Made by a program: the position numbers and the translations under genes. DNA of 45,818 nt from Deltaproteobacteria bacterium (GTDB lineage Bacteria; Desulfobacterota; Binatia; Bin18). Numbering within the stretch: the first letter of the stretch is position 1; every line of letters starts with the position of its first letter. The DNA is taken from the NCBI GenBank assembly GCA_016874775.1, contig VGTJ01000019.1, positions 1 to 45,818 on the forward strand, given 5' to 3'. Shown one piece after another: positions 23,944 to 32,110 of this stretch. The notes beneath the pieces are model-generated. The model made no database searches. It was not told the origin of the DNA and worked only from the letters and a program-made list of their open reading frames with translations.

Positions 23944-24741
23944 ATGGACGAACTGAAAGTTGAAGTGAGAAACCGCGTTGGGATTCTCACGTTGAACCGC
24001 CCGGATAAGCTGAACGCATTAACTCGAACGATGGGTGACTCTGCGGTCGTCACTCTGAAAGAGTGGGCTGAGAGTCCAGATGTTGGTGCGGTGATTGTGA
24101 CCGGTGCAGGGCGTGGCTTCTGCGCTGGCGGTGATGTTTCCGCAATGGATCGTGGTACAGAGATGGGCGTCAAAGGCGCGACGCTTGAACAGAAGGTCGA
24201 TTCTCTGCGTGAGCGACAATCCTGGCCGTGGTTGTTGTATTCGATTCCTAAGGTGACGATTGCCGTAGTCAATGGACCAGCCGCTGGCGCAGGGCTTGGC
24301 CTCGCGATGTCGTGTGACTTACGTATCGCTTCAGACCAAGCACGGTTTGGTACTGCGTACGCACGCGTCGGCTATGGTGGTGACTACGGTGCAACGTGGC
24401 AATTGACACGCTTAGTCGGGCAAGCCAAGGCGAAAGAGTTGTTCTTCTTACCGGATATGATCACTGCAACCGAAGCGCAGCAATTGAATCTCGTCAATCG
24501 TGTCTTTCCGCACGAGAAATTATGGGAGGAAGCGATAGTGATTGCTGAGCGTATCGCCTCTGGACCACTGATGAGCTATCGCTACATGAAGGCGAATATC
24601 AACGCGTCGATGAATGTTGATTTCCGTACGATGTTGGACCGTGAAGCTGAGACCCACGTGCGTTGTGGAGAGACAGAAGATCACAGAGAGGGTGTTCGAG
24701 CGTTTATGGAGAAACGGCAGCCAGTTTTTCGTGGCCGTTAG
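23944..24741 (+). CDS. Enoyl-CoA hydratase/isomerase-family protein
   Basis: 265 residues from the ATG at 23944 with AAGGGAG five bases upstream. The crotonase signatures are GILTLNRPDKLNALT, IVTGAGRGFCAGGDVSAMD (oxyanion hole) and NGPAAGAGLGLAMSCDLRIASDQARFG. The two hydratase Glu positions carry Gly and Ala or Tyr, while an Asp in VGYGGDYGATW matches the isomerase-type Asp. It is therefore also likely an isomerase or a non-standard crotonase; substrate unknown. A Cys-rich microprotein follows 30 bp downstream. Confidence 0.75.
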   Translation: MDELKVEVRNRVGILTLNRPDKLNALTRTMGDSAVVTLKEWAESPDVGAVIVTGAGRGFCAGGDVSAMDRGTEMGVKGATLEQKVDSLRERQSWPWLLYSIPKVTIAVVNGPAAGAGLGLAMSCDLRIASDQARFGTAYARVGYGGDYGATWQLTRLVGQAKAKELFFLPDMITATEAQQLNLVNRVFPHEKLWEEAIVIAERIASGPLMSYRYMKANINASMNVDFRTMLDREAETHVRCGETEDHREGVRAFMEKRQPVFRGR

Positions 24742-24771
24742 CGAAACGGTGTAACAGCGGGGAGGTGTGGC

Positions 24772-24933
24772 ATGGAAGTCGTGCAAGAGGAAAGGCAGGC
24801 AGAGACAGAGGCAGAGAGGGAGAGAAAAAGAGATAGAGAAATGGGTTTGTTCTGCCCACTTTGCAATGTATTTGCTGGTCGACGTATTCGTAACAAGTTG
24901 TATTGTGGAAACTGTGGGTTCGTTGAGTCGTGA
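24772..24933 (+). CDS. Zinc-ribbon microprotein
   Basis: 53 residues with GGGGAGG six bases before the ATG. A highly charged Glu/Arg helix of about 28 residues precedes a compact domain with two CxxC knuckles (FCPLC and YCGNC), likely binding one zinc. It follows the crotonase gene by 30 bp on the same strand, so it is probably cotranscribed. Rubredoxin-like or zinc-ribbon adaptors of enzymes often look like this; no partner is known. An internal ATG before the first knuckle could give a 30-residue form. Confidence 0.55.
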   Translation: MEVVQEERQAETEAERERKRDREMGLFCPLCNVFAGRRIRNKLYCGNCGFVES

Positions 24934-24969
24934 CACGACTGTCGTTAGTCTTCCGGGAGAAGACGAAAC

Positions 24970-25096
24970 AGTAATGAGTAATGAGTAACGAGTGATGAGT
25001 AACGAACTAGAATACAAGAGAGGGGGCAGGAGGCAGAGAGCTTCATCCCGCCCTCTGTACTCGTTACCTAACACGTAACACGTAACACGTAACACG
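24970..25096. repeat. Paired heptad arrays upstream of the NIPSNAP gene
   Basis: Left 24970-25004: AGTAATG, AGTAATG, AGTAACG, AGTGATG, AGTAACG. Right 25069-25096: four perfect TAACACG units. The last unit runs directly into GGAGGT, the ribosome binding site of the NIPSNAP gene. Confidence 0.8.
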
Positions 25097-25105
25097 GAGG
25101 TCCTT

Positions 25106-25720
25106 ATGATCTACGAAGTACGCACCTATAGACTGAAACCGGGATCAATTCCTGAAGTCGAAAAACGCTTTGCCGAGGTCTTGCCGCATCGAGAAAAGTA
25201 TTCGAAGCTCGGCGCGTTGTGGCACACAGAGTTAGGTCCGCTCAATCAGATTGTGCATGTATGGCCATACGAATCGCTCGATCAGCGCATGGAACTGCGC
25301 GGACAGGCGATGAAAGATCCCAATTGGCCACCGAAAATCGGTGAGTTTATTGAGGAGATGGAATCCGAGATTTTCCTGCCGACCGCATTCATGGAGCCGC
25401 TTGGCAACCGCAAGCTCGGCCCGATCTACGAAATGCGTTCCTATATCTATAAGGCAGGCGCAATGCCAGAAGTGTTAAAACGGTGGGAGAAGTCGATTGG
25501 CGACCGCACCAAACTTTCGCCGCTGGCTGCCTGTTGGCACAGTGAGCTAGGTGAACTCAACAAGTTCGTGCATCTGTGGGCATATCCGAGTTTTGGCGAG
25601 CGCGATCGCATTCGCGCTGAGTCGATGAAACTGCCATCGTGGCCACCGCCGACCGCGGAGTTTCTGGTAAAGATGAGTAACAAGATTCTGCTTCCAGCGA
25701 CGTGTTCGCCGATGCAATAG
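25106..25720 (+). CDS. NIPSNAP-family protein with two domains
   Basis: 204 residues made of two tandem NIPSNAP (ferredoxin-like dimeric alpha-beta barrel) domains, about 1-100 and 105-204. Each starts with (I)YEVRTYRLKPG or IYEMRSYIYKAG and repeats GALWHTELGPLNQIVHVW and ACWHSELGELNKFVHLWAY. No enzymatic activity is assigned to the family. It ends with a TAG that overlaps the first bases of a heptad array. GGAGGT lies six bases before the ATG. It precedes a luciferase-like oxidoreductase on the same strand, so the two may act together. Confidence 0.85.
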   Translation: MIYEVRTYRLKPGSIPEVEKRFAEVLPHREKYSKLGALWHTELGPLNQIVHVWPYESLDQRMELRGQAMKDPNWPPKIGEFIEEMESEIFLPTAFMEPLGNRKLGPIYEMRSYIYKAGAMPEVLKRWEKSIGDRTKLSPLAACWHSELGELNKFVHLWAYPSFGERDRIRAESMKLPSWPPPTAEFLVKMSNKILLPATCSPMQ

Positions 25721-25721
25721 G

Positions 25722-25842
25722 GGGCTAGGGGCTTGGGATTTGGGGCTTGAAGAAGAAGGTTCTCGTTTCTGGTCCAAAGTAGGATAGGTCGATGATTTGT
25801 TTCTTTGTCTTACCAGTCCCAAGCCCCTAGTCTCTAGCCCCA
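25722..25842. repeat. Paired heptad arrays between NIPSNAP and the LLM gene
   Basis: Left 25722-25749: GGGCTAG, GGGCTTG, GGATTTG, GGGCTTG. Right 25815-25842, inverted: AGTCCCA, AGCCCCT, AGTCTCT, AGCCCCA. The left arm touches the NIPSNAP stop codon; the right arm ends 48 bp before the next start. Confidence 0.8.
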
Positions 25843-25890
25843 AAGGGAAAGGCAGTACGTCTTGGGCCACAGCAGAAAGAGGAGGTAGCA

Positions 25891-26820
25891 ATGAGCGGCG
25901 TCAAAATCGGTATTGGTTTCGGTCAATGGAAATACGGGTTGCCTGAACCCGAACTGATCTGTCGGAGTGCAGAACAGGCCGAGGCAGTTGGTCTCGATTC
26001 GCTTTGGTTGTCTGATCACATTGTGACACGTAACCCGACGCTTGATATCACCTGCCTCTTTGCCATGATCGCTGCACGTACGAAACGCGTGAAAATGGGA
26101 CCGAGTGTGCTAACCCTGCCAGCGCGTAATCCCGTGCAGGTAGCGAAGACTTATGCAACGCTTGATTATCTGTCGAATGGCCGTATGGTGATGGCAGTTG
26201 GGTCAGGCAGCGATCTTCGTGATCTGGAAGCCTGTGGGGTTCCCACGCAAGATCGCGGAAAACGTTTAGATGAGGGGATCGAGATCCTTCGCAAATTGTG
26301 GACTGAACAGAATGTGACCCATCACGGCAAGTTTTATCAGTTTGAGAACGTCAACATTGAACCCAAGCCGCGTAAAGGCTCGCTCGATATTTGGATCGGT
26401 GGCAAAAGCGACGCCATCCTCAAACGCGTCGTGCGACTTGGTGATGGCTGGTTCCCGGCTTTGACGACACCCGCAGAATTCAAAGCCGATATGGATAAGC
26501 TTATCGCCTTTGGTGAAGAGGCTGGTCGTAAAGTCAATCCGCGCGAAGCTGGCGTGTTGTTACTGACTCATATCGACGAAAACCGTGAGCGGGCATGGCA
26601 AAAAGTTGCCCCGTTCCTTCGTGGCTTAAATATGGAGCCTGAGGCGGTGGCCGAACGCTGCATCGTCGGCCCCGCGCAAGAATGTGTGGAAAAACTGCAT
26701 CGCTTTGTTGAAGCTGGATGTGTGAAGTTCGTGCTGCGACCCTCCTGTCCACAAGAAGATATTCTTCCGCAGATCGAACTCTATGGGAAATCCATTCTTC
26801 CCCACTTTTCCGCAAACTAG
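25891..26820 (+). CDS. LLM-class flavin (F420 or FMN)-dependent oxidoreductase
   Basis: 309 residues with the luciferase-like barrel: GIGFGQWKYG at the start, EAVGLDSLWLSDHIV, RVKMGPSVLTLPARNPVQVAKTYATLDYLSNGR, LDEGIEILRKLWTEQNVTHHGKFY and a late IVGPAQECVEKLHRFVEAGC. This is closest to the methylene-H4MPT-reductase-like/F420-dependent subgroup; the cofactor cannot be decided. AGAGGAGG precedes the ATG by seven bases. The 3' end is followed after 11 bp by the next gene. Confidence 0.85.
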   Translation: MSGVKIGIGFGQWKYGLPEPELICRSAEQAEAVGLDSLWLSDHIVTRNPTLDITCLFAMIAARTKRVKMGPSVLTLPARNPVQVAKTYATLDYLSNGRMVMAVGSGSDLRDLEACGVPTQDRGKRLDEGIEILRKLWTEQNVTHHGKFYQFENVNIEPKPRKGSLDIWIGGKSDAILKRVVRLGDGWFPALTTPAEFKADMDKLIAFGEEAGRKVNPREAGVLLLTHIDENRERAWQKVAPFLRGLNMEPEAVAERCIVGPAQECVEKLHRFVEAGCVKFVLRPSCPQEDILPQIELYGKSILPHFSAN

Positions 26821-26831
26821 ACACTGAAAAG

Positions 26832-27734
26832 TTGGAACGAGAAACTAAAAGCGACGTTACCGTGCTTGGCCACGGCTCACTCATGAGTGGGCGTGGCCTC
26901 GCGTTTTCAGGTGCACTGCAAGTGAAAGACGCTTGTATCGTTGCACTGAGACACTGTCGGCGCGGCTTTGCGAAGCTGTCGCGCTATGGTGATCGGTTTG
27001 CTACTGACATTGAAACGCAGCAATTTCCACTGGCAGGTTGGCGGGTACCTCTAACGATCCCACCAAACGGTGAAGTCGAAACGTTGGCACTGACTGTTGC
27101 TCTTGAAGATTTCTTACGACTGGTGAAACGAGAAGGATACCGTCCCGAAGCGATGCAACAATTAGCCGAGATAGCAGCAACGCGACAACGGTCAGTAGCG
27201 GAGTGGTTGTGGGAATTACAAGCCGACGCTGGGCACGACCCAGTGCTGTATCGTCGCAAGCTCTTTGCGCTCACCAATTACACATCCCCACATTACATTC
27301 CTCATCCGGTTCGTCTTGCTAACGGAAGGTATGGACTCATCTTTCTTGCCCCAGGAAGTGAAGGGACGGGTTCTGCCGATGTTATTTCCATCCGACAACA
27401 GACCGGTATGCAAGGAGTGATGAATCTTCTTCAGACCTGGAAGAAAAAGCCGAACGATGATCAGTTGTCCTACTTTTTGTCGTGCTTGCTGGGTGGCGTG
27501 CATGGAGTCAACGTGCGGGATCTGCTTGTGGCCGTAGATGAAGAGCCGTCTCTAGCGTTACTACTGCGCGAACGTTTAGCTGTGGAGATACTGGAAGAAT
27601 GTGAACGATTTGTTGCAGTGACAAATTTATCTCAGATAGAATACCAACAGCTGTTTGGAGATCCCGAGGAACGATTCACACGTAGTGGACTTCACGCTTT
27701 TCTGGAGTCTGGGGTGACAGAAGAGCAGGACTAA
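26832..27734 (+). CDS. Gamma-glutamylcyclotransferase-like protein
   Basis: About 300 residues. The start is uncertain: no ATG precedes the conserved VLGHGSLMSGRGLAFSGA strand, so TTG at 26832 or GTG at 26862 is used. That strand resembles the YGSLM-type signature of gamma-glutamylcyclotransferase-like folds, with a later RRGFAKLSRYGDRFATDIE. The C-terminal half (LRKREGYRP..., LLLRERLAVEILEE) has no assignment. An enzyme on glutathione-like or gamma-glutamyl substrates is inferred. It lies 11 bp after the LLM gene. Confidence 0.5.
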   Translation: MERETKSDVTVLGHGSLMSGRGLAFSGALQVKDACIVALRHCRRGFAKLSRYGDRFATDIETQQFPLAGWRVPLTIPPNGEVETLALTVALEDFLRLVKREGYRPEAMQQLAEIAATRQRSVAEWLWELQADAGHDPVLYRRKLFALTNYTSPHYIPHPVRLANGRYGLIFLAPGSEGTGSADVISIRQQTGMQGVMNLLQTWKKKPNDDQLSYFLSCLLGGVHGVNVRDLLVAVDEEPSLALLLRERLAVEILEECERFVAVTNLSQIEYQQLFGDPEERFTRSGLHAFLESGVTEEQD

Positions 27735-27802
27735 AACTTGAGAGGTGTCGGGCGATAGCTATGGCAGATAAAGAGTCTCACTCGTCTCACCAAGGGGGAG
27801 CT

Positions 27803-28297
27803 ATGGCATTTTTCTCGGTTGCGATTGGCCAGGAGCATTTGCGCTTTACGGCAGCTCATTTTATCGCATTTCGTGGTTTTCGCGAACCTTTACATGGACA
27901 TACATATCAAGCGCGAGTGACGGTGAGTGGTCCAGTTGGCCCCGATGGATACGTTGTGGACTTTCTCGCGCTCAAGAAGATCGCAGAAGAGGAGGTCGCA
28001 CGACTGCATTTTCGTACGTTGCTTCCACAACAAAGCGACTGCCTTGTCATCGAAGAAAGCGCTGCGCAGGTTGCTGTCCATTGTGAAGATGGGGCCTATT
28101 TCGTCTTCCCTCGTGGTGATGTGTACTTTCTGCCGGTCGTGCACTCTTCTTCGGAAGAAATTGCCCAGTATTTGCTTGCTCGTATACGAGAGCGACTCCG
28201 GGACGTGCGAGGTTCCAGCATTCAAACGATTGAGGTTATGATCGAAGACATCCCCGGACAGGAAGCGGTGTGTCGGGAAGATTTCTTCGTTCGCTAA
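27803..28297 (+). CDS. 6-pyruvoyl-tetrahydropterin synthase/QueD-like protein
   Basis: 164 residues from the ATG at 27803 (GGGGGAG just upstream); an in-frame ATG at 27761 would add 14. The zinc triad of the PTPS fold is visible: H in FTAAHFIAF and HGH in EPLHGHTY. The catalytic Cys usually found before HGH is missing and a Glu (FREPLHGH) stands near it, as in PTPS-III-type enzymes. Typical substrates are dihydroneopterin triphosphate derivatives. The later IEVMIEDIPGQEAVC carries the conserved Glu near the C-terminus. Folate, queuosine or pterin cofactor synthesis is possible. Confidence 0.65.
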   Translation: MAFFSVAIGQEHLRFTAAHFIAFRGFREPLHGHTYQARVTVSGPVGPDGYVVDFLALKKIAEEEVARLHFRTLLPQQSDCLVIEESAAQVAVHCEDGAYFVFPRGDVYFLPVVHSSSEEIAQYLLARIRERLRDVRGSSIQTIEVMIEDIPGQEAVCREDFFVR

Positions 28298-28331
28298 CAT
28301 GAAGTGAGAAGATTGAGAGAAGGGGGAGGAG

Positions 28332-28616
28332 ATGCGGAGGGCGTGGTGGATGGTCGGGGTGCTGACGATAGTCCTGCTCAGCGGGTGCGAGGCTTCATTA
28401 CCGGAACCTGAATCTCCAGCTGCGCAACTTTATCGGCAACGGTGCTCAGCATGCCACCGACTCTATTCTCCCCAACTGCTCACTGCCGAGATGTGGGGGT
28501 ATATGATTCCCAGGATGGAGCAGGAAATGCTCCGTGGTCGGGTACCGCCGCTCAAGGCAGAAGAGAAACAGACAATCTTGGAGTATTTGCAGAAACATGC
28601 GAATAAGCCTTCATAA
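28332..28616 (+). CDS. Small c-type cytochrome lipoprotein
   Basis: 94 residues. The lipoprotein signal ends in VLLSGC (residues 13-19). One heme-binding motif, CSACH, and a late Met-containing helix (WGYMIPRMEQEM) that can supply the axial ligand make it a mono-heme cytochrome c, exported and lipid-anchored. An electron-transfer role is expected. It is on the same strand after the PTPS-like gene, 34 bp away, with a purine-rich GGGGGAGGAG before the ATG. Confidence 0.85.
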   Translation: MRRAWWMVGVLTIVLLSGCEASLPEPESPAAQLYRQRCSACHRLYSPQLLTAEMWGYMIPRMEQEMLRGRVPPLKAEEKQTILEYLQKHANKPS

Positions 28617-28634
28617 GGCTGAAAGGAAGAACAC

Positions 28635-28748
28635 GGCTCTAGGCTTTAGAATTTGGGCTCTAGAGAAAAAGGATCGTTAGGCCCTGAGACACACATAAAA
28701 ATCCTCACTCTTTCCTTTCTAGAGCCGAGAGCCCAAAGCTCAGATCCC
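28635..28748. repeat. Paired heptad arrays after the cytochrome gene
   Basis: Left 28635-28662: GGCTCTA, GGCTTTA, GAATTTG, GGCTCTA. Right 28721-28748, inverted: AGAGCCG, AGAGCCC, AAAGCTC, AGATCCC. They fill the gap between two convergent genes and end three bases before the minus-strand stop. Confidence 0.8.
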
Positions 28749-28751
28749 TTT

Positions 28752-29225
28752 TCATTCTTTCCCCCGTTGTAGATCATAGCGATCATACACTGGAGGTAAT
28801 TCAAGCGTACCGCCAGCGAGCTTTTGTAAGCGAATAAGATGGGTGGTGAATGCACTTCGGCACGGTGTGTTGTCCAAACATTCGATGAACGGCGTTGGAT
28901 TGTCTTTCATTGCGCGTTGCATAGTTTGCAACACTAACTGTGCGTCGGTTTGCCCAAGGTCATTCCGTGGCGCTGGCGGAGGAGCTGGAGGGGGAGAGGC
29001 TGCTGCCGTTTGTGTCGAACTCGCAGACGTCGGTGTAGCTGAGGGGGAGCCGCTGCTTTGCGGTGGAGTGTTGGGAGACTCTGGATATACCAACGAGTTT
29101 TTACTGCCAGGAATCATGGTACCCACACCAGCAAGAACTTCCTGCTGTTGTTGCACTGTACAGCCGCCACTTACCAGAAGAACAACACCTAGTATCCCAC
29201 CACTCCAACGGTAGCTCCTTTTCAT
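28752..29225 (-). CDS. Putative lipoprotein of unknown function
   Basis: 157 residues: a lipoprotein signal with lipobox LVSGGC (residues 17-22), a Gln-rich and then Ser/Pro/Thr-rich low-complexity linker of about 50 residues, and a compact C-terminal part with two cysteines (FIECLDNTPCRSAF) that may form a disulfide. I do not recognise a family. Its ATG overlaps the stop of the upstream aminopeptidase gene (ATGA), so it is coexpressed with it. Confidence 0.65.
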   Translation of the reverse strand: MKRSYRWSGGILGVVLLVSGGCTVQQQQEVLAGVGTMIPGSKNSLVYPESPNTPPQSSGSPSATPTSASSTQTAAASPPPAPPPAPRNDLGQTDAQLVLQTMQRAMKDNPTPFIECLDNTPCRSAFTTHLIRLQKLAGGTLELPPVYDRYDLQRGKE

Positions 29226-30580
29226 TGTGCTCCCTTTCGCAAGGCTTCGAGATCGCTGACTTCTTTTGGGATGTCCTTCGTCAAGATGTCATGGTCGGAG
29301 GTGGTTACCAGGATGTCATCTTCAATACGGACGCCAATCCCACGATAACGGTCGTCAATTCCTTCGGCATCTTCGGCAATGTAGATTCCTGGCTCAACAG
29401 TGAGAACCATTCCTGGCTGAAGAATGCGAGAATCTTCGCCAATCTTATACTTGCCAACATCATGCACGTCCATGCCAAGCCAGTGACTGGTGCGATGCAT
29501 ATAGAACTTGCGGTGGTCGCCTTTTTCAATGATCTCCTTGGTGTCACCACTCAAAAGGCCAAACTTCCGTAACCCATCGACTAAAATTTCCGTTGCCCGT
29601 GCGTGCACGTCGTCAAACTTCACTCCTGGTTTGATCATGGCAATCGCTTCTTTCTGAGCAGTCAGGACAAGGTCGTAGATGTCACGTTGTGGAGCAGTGA
29701 ACTGCCTGCCGACTGGAAAGGTACGAGTGACGTCTGAGCAGTAATTGGCATACTCAGCCGCAGCATCAATCAATAACAGCTCTCCATCCCGCATCTGCTT
29801 TTCGTTGGTGATGTAGTGCAAAATCGTAGCATTCGCTCCTGAAGCAACGATTGACGAGTAGGCAGGACCAACTGCGCCTAAGCGGCGGAATTGAAACTCT
29901 AGGAGCGCTTCGATTTCATATTCGTACATTCCAGGGCGAGTCTGCGTAAGGGCAGCGTGGTGAGCAGAAGTAGAGACCGATACTGCTTGTTGCATCAGTG
30001 TCAATTCACTTGGCGATTTGAACAGCCGCATTTCATGGAGAATGGTTCCTGGGTCAATCACTGAAACAGGACCACGGCCACTGCGCTGACGCTGCATACG
30101 GCTTTGATTCATCAACGTGACAATCTTGTCATTGAGCTGATCGTCACGCCCAAAGGCATAATACACATTCTCGGCTTGCAGCAGGTGTTGCGGCAAGATC
30201 TCGTCAATCTTATCGATCGTATAGGCTGCGTCGACGCCAAAGTGCTCTTTCGCGCCTTCGACCCCAAAGCGTTTCCCCGTCCAGGTCTCTTTCTCTTGAT
30301 CGCGCGGACGAACGAAGAGGATGAAGCGCTCGGTTTCGTGTTGCGGAGAGAGTAAACACAGAGCTTCGGGCTCAGGGAAGCCAGTCAGATAAAAGAAATC
30401 ATTATCCTGACGATAACGGTACTCGGTATCATGGGACCGAATAGAGGAGAGGGCTGCTGGAAAAATTGCCACACTTAATGGGCTCATCTGTTTAACAACC
30501 GTGTCACGACGGGCGGCGTATGATTCAGGGGCAACAGCAACTGAGACGAGCCGTGATATTTCTCCAGTAACGATAGCCAT
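29222..30580 (-). CDS. pepP: Xaa-Pro aminopeptidase (M24B)
   Basis: 452 residues. The N-terminal creatinase-like domain is followed by the pita-bread catalytic domain with the metal ligands of M24 enzymes: Asp in LLIDAAAEY and in CSDVTRTF, His in RTSHWLGMDVHDVG, Glu in TVEPGIYI and Glu in VRIEDDILV. It cleaves N-terminal residues before proline, using two metal ions in the cytoplasm. Its length is normal for PepP. It overlaps the lipoprotein gene by four bases. The start at 30580 is the only in-frame Met before the conserved block; the true start may be slightly upstream or downstream. Confidence 0.9.
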   Translation of the reverse strand: MAIVTGEISRLVSVAVAPESYAARRDTVVKQMSPLSVAIFPAALSSIRSHDTEYRYRQDNDFFYLTGFPEPEALCLLSPQHETERFILFVRPRDQEKETWTGKRFGVEGAKEHFGVDAAYTIDKIDEILPQHLLQAENVYYAFGRDDQLNDKIVTLMNQSRMQRQRSGRGPVSVIDPGTILHEMRLFKSPSELTLMQQAVSVSTSAHHAALTQTRPGMYEYEIEALLEFQFRRLGAVGPAYSSIVASGANATILHYITNEKQMRDGELLLIDAAAEYANYCSDVTRTFPVGRQFTAPQRDIYDLVLTAQKEAIAMIKPGVKFDDVHARATEILVDGLRKFGLLSGDTKEIIEKGDHRKFYMHRTSHWLGMDVHDVGKYKIGEDSRILQPGMVLTVEPGIYIAEDAEGIDDRYRGIGVRIEDDILVTTSDHDILTKDIPKEVSDLEALRKGAQ

Positions 30581-30980
30581 GAGCGCGCTCCTTACAATTT
30601 TTCAGCTTACGCAGATAGACCGTTACCATATGGTACGGCAGCGTACCTTGCCAGAGGGAGACACCAGAAGAGCAAGGAAAGATGACACAAAGAAAAAAGA
30701 AGCGTGGATTGGTGCAATATGTTATACCAGCTTTCGAAAGATAGGAGCGTTTGTGTGTCACCCTGAGCGGAGCGAAGGGTCTCTCAGAGAGATTCTTCGC
30801 CGCTCCGCGGCTCAGAATGATATGGCGCTCAGATTCGGAAACGCTATCATCAAAAAAGATTCGCTATTACGTACTCGAAGCGGGTTCCCCTGTTCTTGTT
30901 GATCGCTACCCAGCCAGAAAGCAAAGAATCCTCCTCCGCGACCGATCTAGACTTGAGAGCCTACGCAAAAAATACCACTC
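30581..30980. other. 400-bp intergenic region between pepP and the phosphoesterase gene
   Basis: No gene is supported. It holds the palindromic repeat at 30757-30822 and otherwise unremarkable sequence. Both flanking genes start from here, so it must contain divergent promoters, but none was clear. No binding site precedes the phosphoesterase ATG at 30981. Confidence 0.4.
30757..30822. repeat. Dispersed palindromic repeat, second copy
   Basis: GTCACCCTGAGCGGAGCGAA at the left and GCTCAGAATGATA at the right, with a central AGAGAGATTCTTCGCCGCTCC stretch. The same ends as the element at 23853-23924. Confidence 0.7.
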
Positions 30981-31958
30981 ATGAAAAACACCGCACAGCA
31001 ACACAGATATAATGCCTTGACAGAGCCACTTCGGATCGTGAATGTGCCACCGGCGTCACCGCTACGTTCTCGTATTCATGAAATTTCTGCTGCCGCTGCC
31101 CGATCCCCTCTTGTCCATCGAATGCTCTCAGCTCTCTTGCTTGTCGGACTTCCAGGAGTTGGCGCTTATGCACAATTTGTTGAGCCAACCTGGCTTCGAG
31201 TGAAACGACTGCCGGTGCCGTTGCCAACCCTGCCTCTTGGACTCGATGGTTTCCGGATCGTTCATCTCAGCGACTTACACGTGGGATCTGAAGTGCCCAT
31301 GTGGTTTTTTCGGAAGGTGGTCTCGACCGTGCAGCAGCTTGCTCCGGATATGATTGTTCTCACCGGCGATTTCGTTCATAGCCGACCAGAGGAGGCTGCG
31401 GAACTTCCCCACATTTTGCAAAACTTGCACGCTCCACATGGAGTGTTCGCCGTTCTGGGTAACCACGATTACGCGGTGAATTATCCCGGAGATGCCGGTG
31501 TTCCTGGAGTCGAGGAGGTTGTCATTGCTGCTCTGGAGCGCGCAGGTATTACGGTCCTGCGGAATGACGAAGTCGAAATCGTCGCTGGTCGGAGTCGTTT
31601 GGGGATATATGGGGTCGATGAGTTGTGGAGTGGAGATGCGTCGGTTTCGTTACTACACGAAGATTCCGTAAGAACTCCCCGGATCGTTTTATGTCACAAC
31701 CCAGATGCTGTGCAGTTTTTTCCCGAGCCGAATACTGACCTGGTGTTGTGCGGACATACGCACGGCGGGCAAGTGCGGATTCCACCGTTTCGTCCACTGC
31801 TGACAATGACGACTGATCGACGCTACTGGGGAGGACTCACGGCGCGCGGCAATGGGTGGGTCTTTGTCAGTCGAGGGATTGGCTATACCTGGCGGGTGCG
31901 CTTAGGGGCGCGACCAGAGTGCGTTGAGCTTACACTCCGAAGAGCAGAGAAGCACTAA
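30981..31958 (+). CDS. Membrane-anchored metallophosphoesterase (YaeI-like)
   Basis: 325 residues. After a short N-terminal part with one hydrophobic segment (about residues 48-62, LLLVGLPGVGAY) comes the calcineurin-like domain: HLSDLHVGS, LTGDFVHS, LGNHDYAV, LCHNPDAV and CGHTHGGQV give the Asp/His/Asn/His metal set. The protein acts on a phosphoester, possibly a phospholipid or UDP-sugar lipid, at the inner face or outer leaflet. No other gene is in the transcription unit. Confidence 0.85.
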   Translation: MKNTAQQHRYNALTEPLRIVNVPPASPLRSRIHEISAAAARSPLVHRMLSALLLVGLPGVGAYAQFVEPTWLRVKRLPVPLPTLPLGLDGFRIVHLSDLHVGSEVPMWFFRKVVSTVQQLAPDMIVLTGDFVHSRPEEAAELPHILQNLHAPHGVFAVLGNHDYAVNYPGDAGVPGVEEVVIAALERAGITVLRNDEVEIVAGRSRLGIYGVDELWSGDASVSLLHEDSVRTPRIVLCHNPDAVQFFPEPNTDLVLCGHTHGGQVRIPPFRPLLTMTTDRRYWGGLTARGNGWVFVSRGIGYTWRVRLGARPECVELTLRRAEKH

Positions 31959-32033
31959 CGGACGCGAGACGAAAAGCGTGTCGATAGAAATGCAGGCTGA
32001 ATACCTGCTGCCTGGAACCTTAACCGAGGGAGG

Positions 32034-32084
32034 GGCTATGGCCAGGTGGGTGAAAGGAGGAGGAACATCCACCTGGTCATAGCC
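32034..32084. repeat. 16-bp inverted repeat downstream of the phosphoesterase gene
   Basis: GGCTATGGCCAGGTGG (32034-32049) pairs with CCACCTGGTCATAGCC (32069-32084), one mismatch, 19-base loop. Within it a GGGAGGGG plus ATG opens a 14-codon frame whose start and stop lie in the two arms. A terminator, or a regulated small peptide, are both possible. Confidence 0.5.
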
Positions 32085-32110
32085 AGGGAAACACGTTGTT
32101 ATTCTTGAGT

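Noticed and set aside
24970-25096. Heptad arrays considered as a CRISPR array
   Set aside because: Units are 7 bp and contiguous with no unique spacers; no cas genes are present.
30501-30902. Plus-strand frame across the pepP upstream region
   Set aside because: It runs through the dispersed palindrome and has no binding site; the encoded sequence shows no domain.
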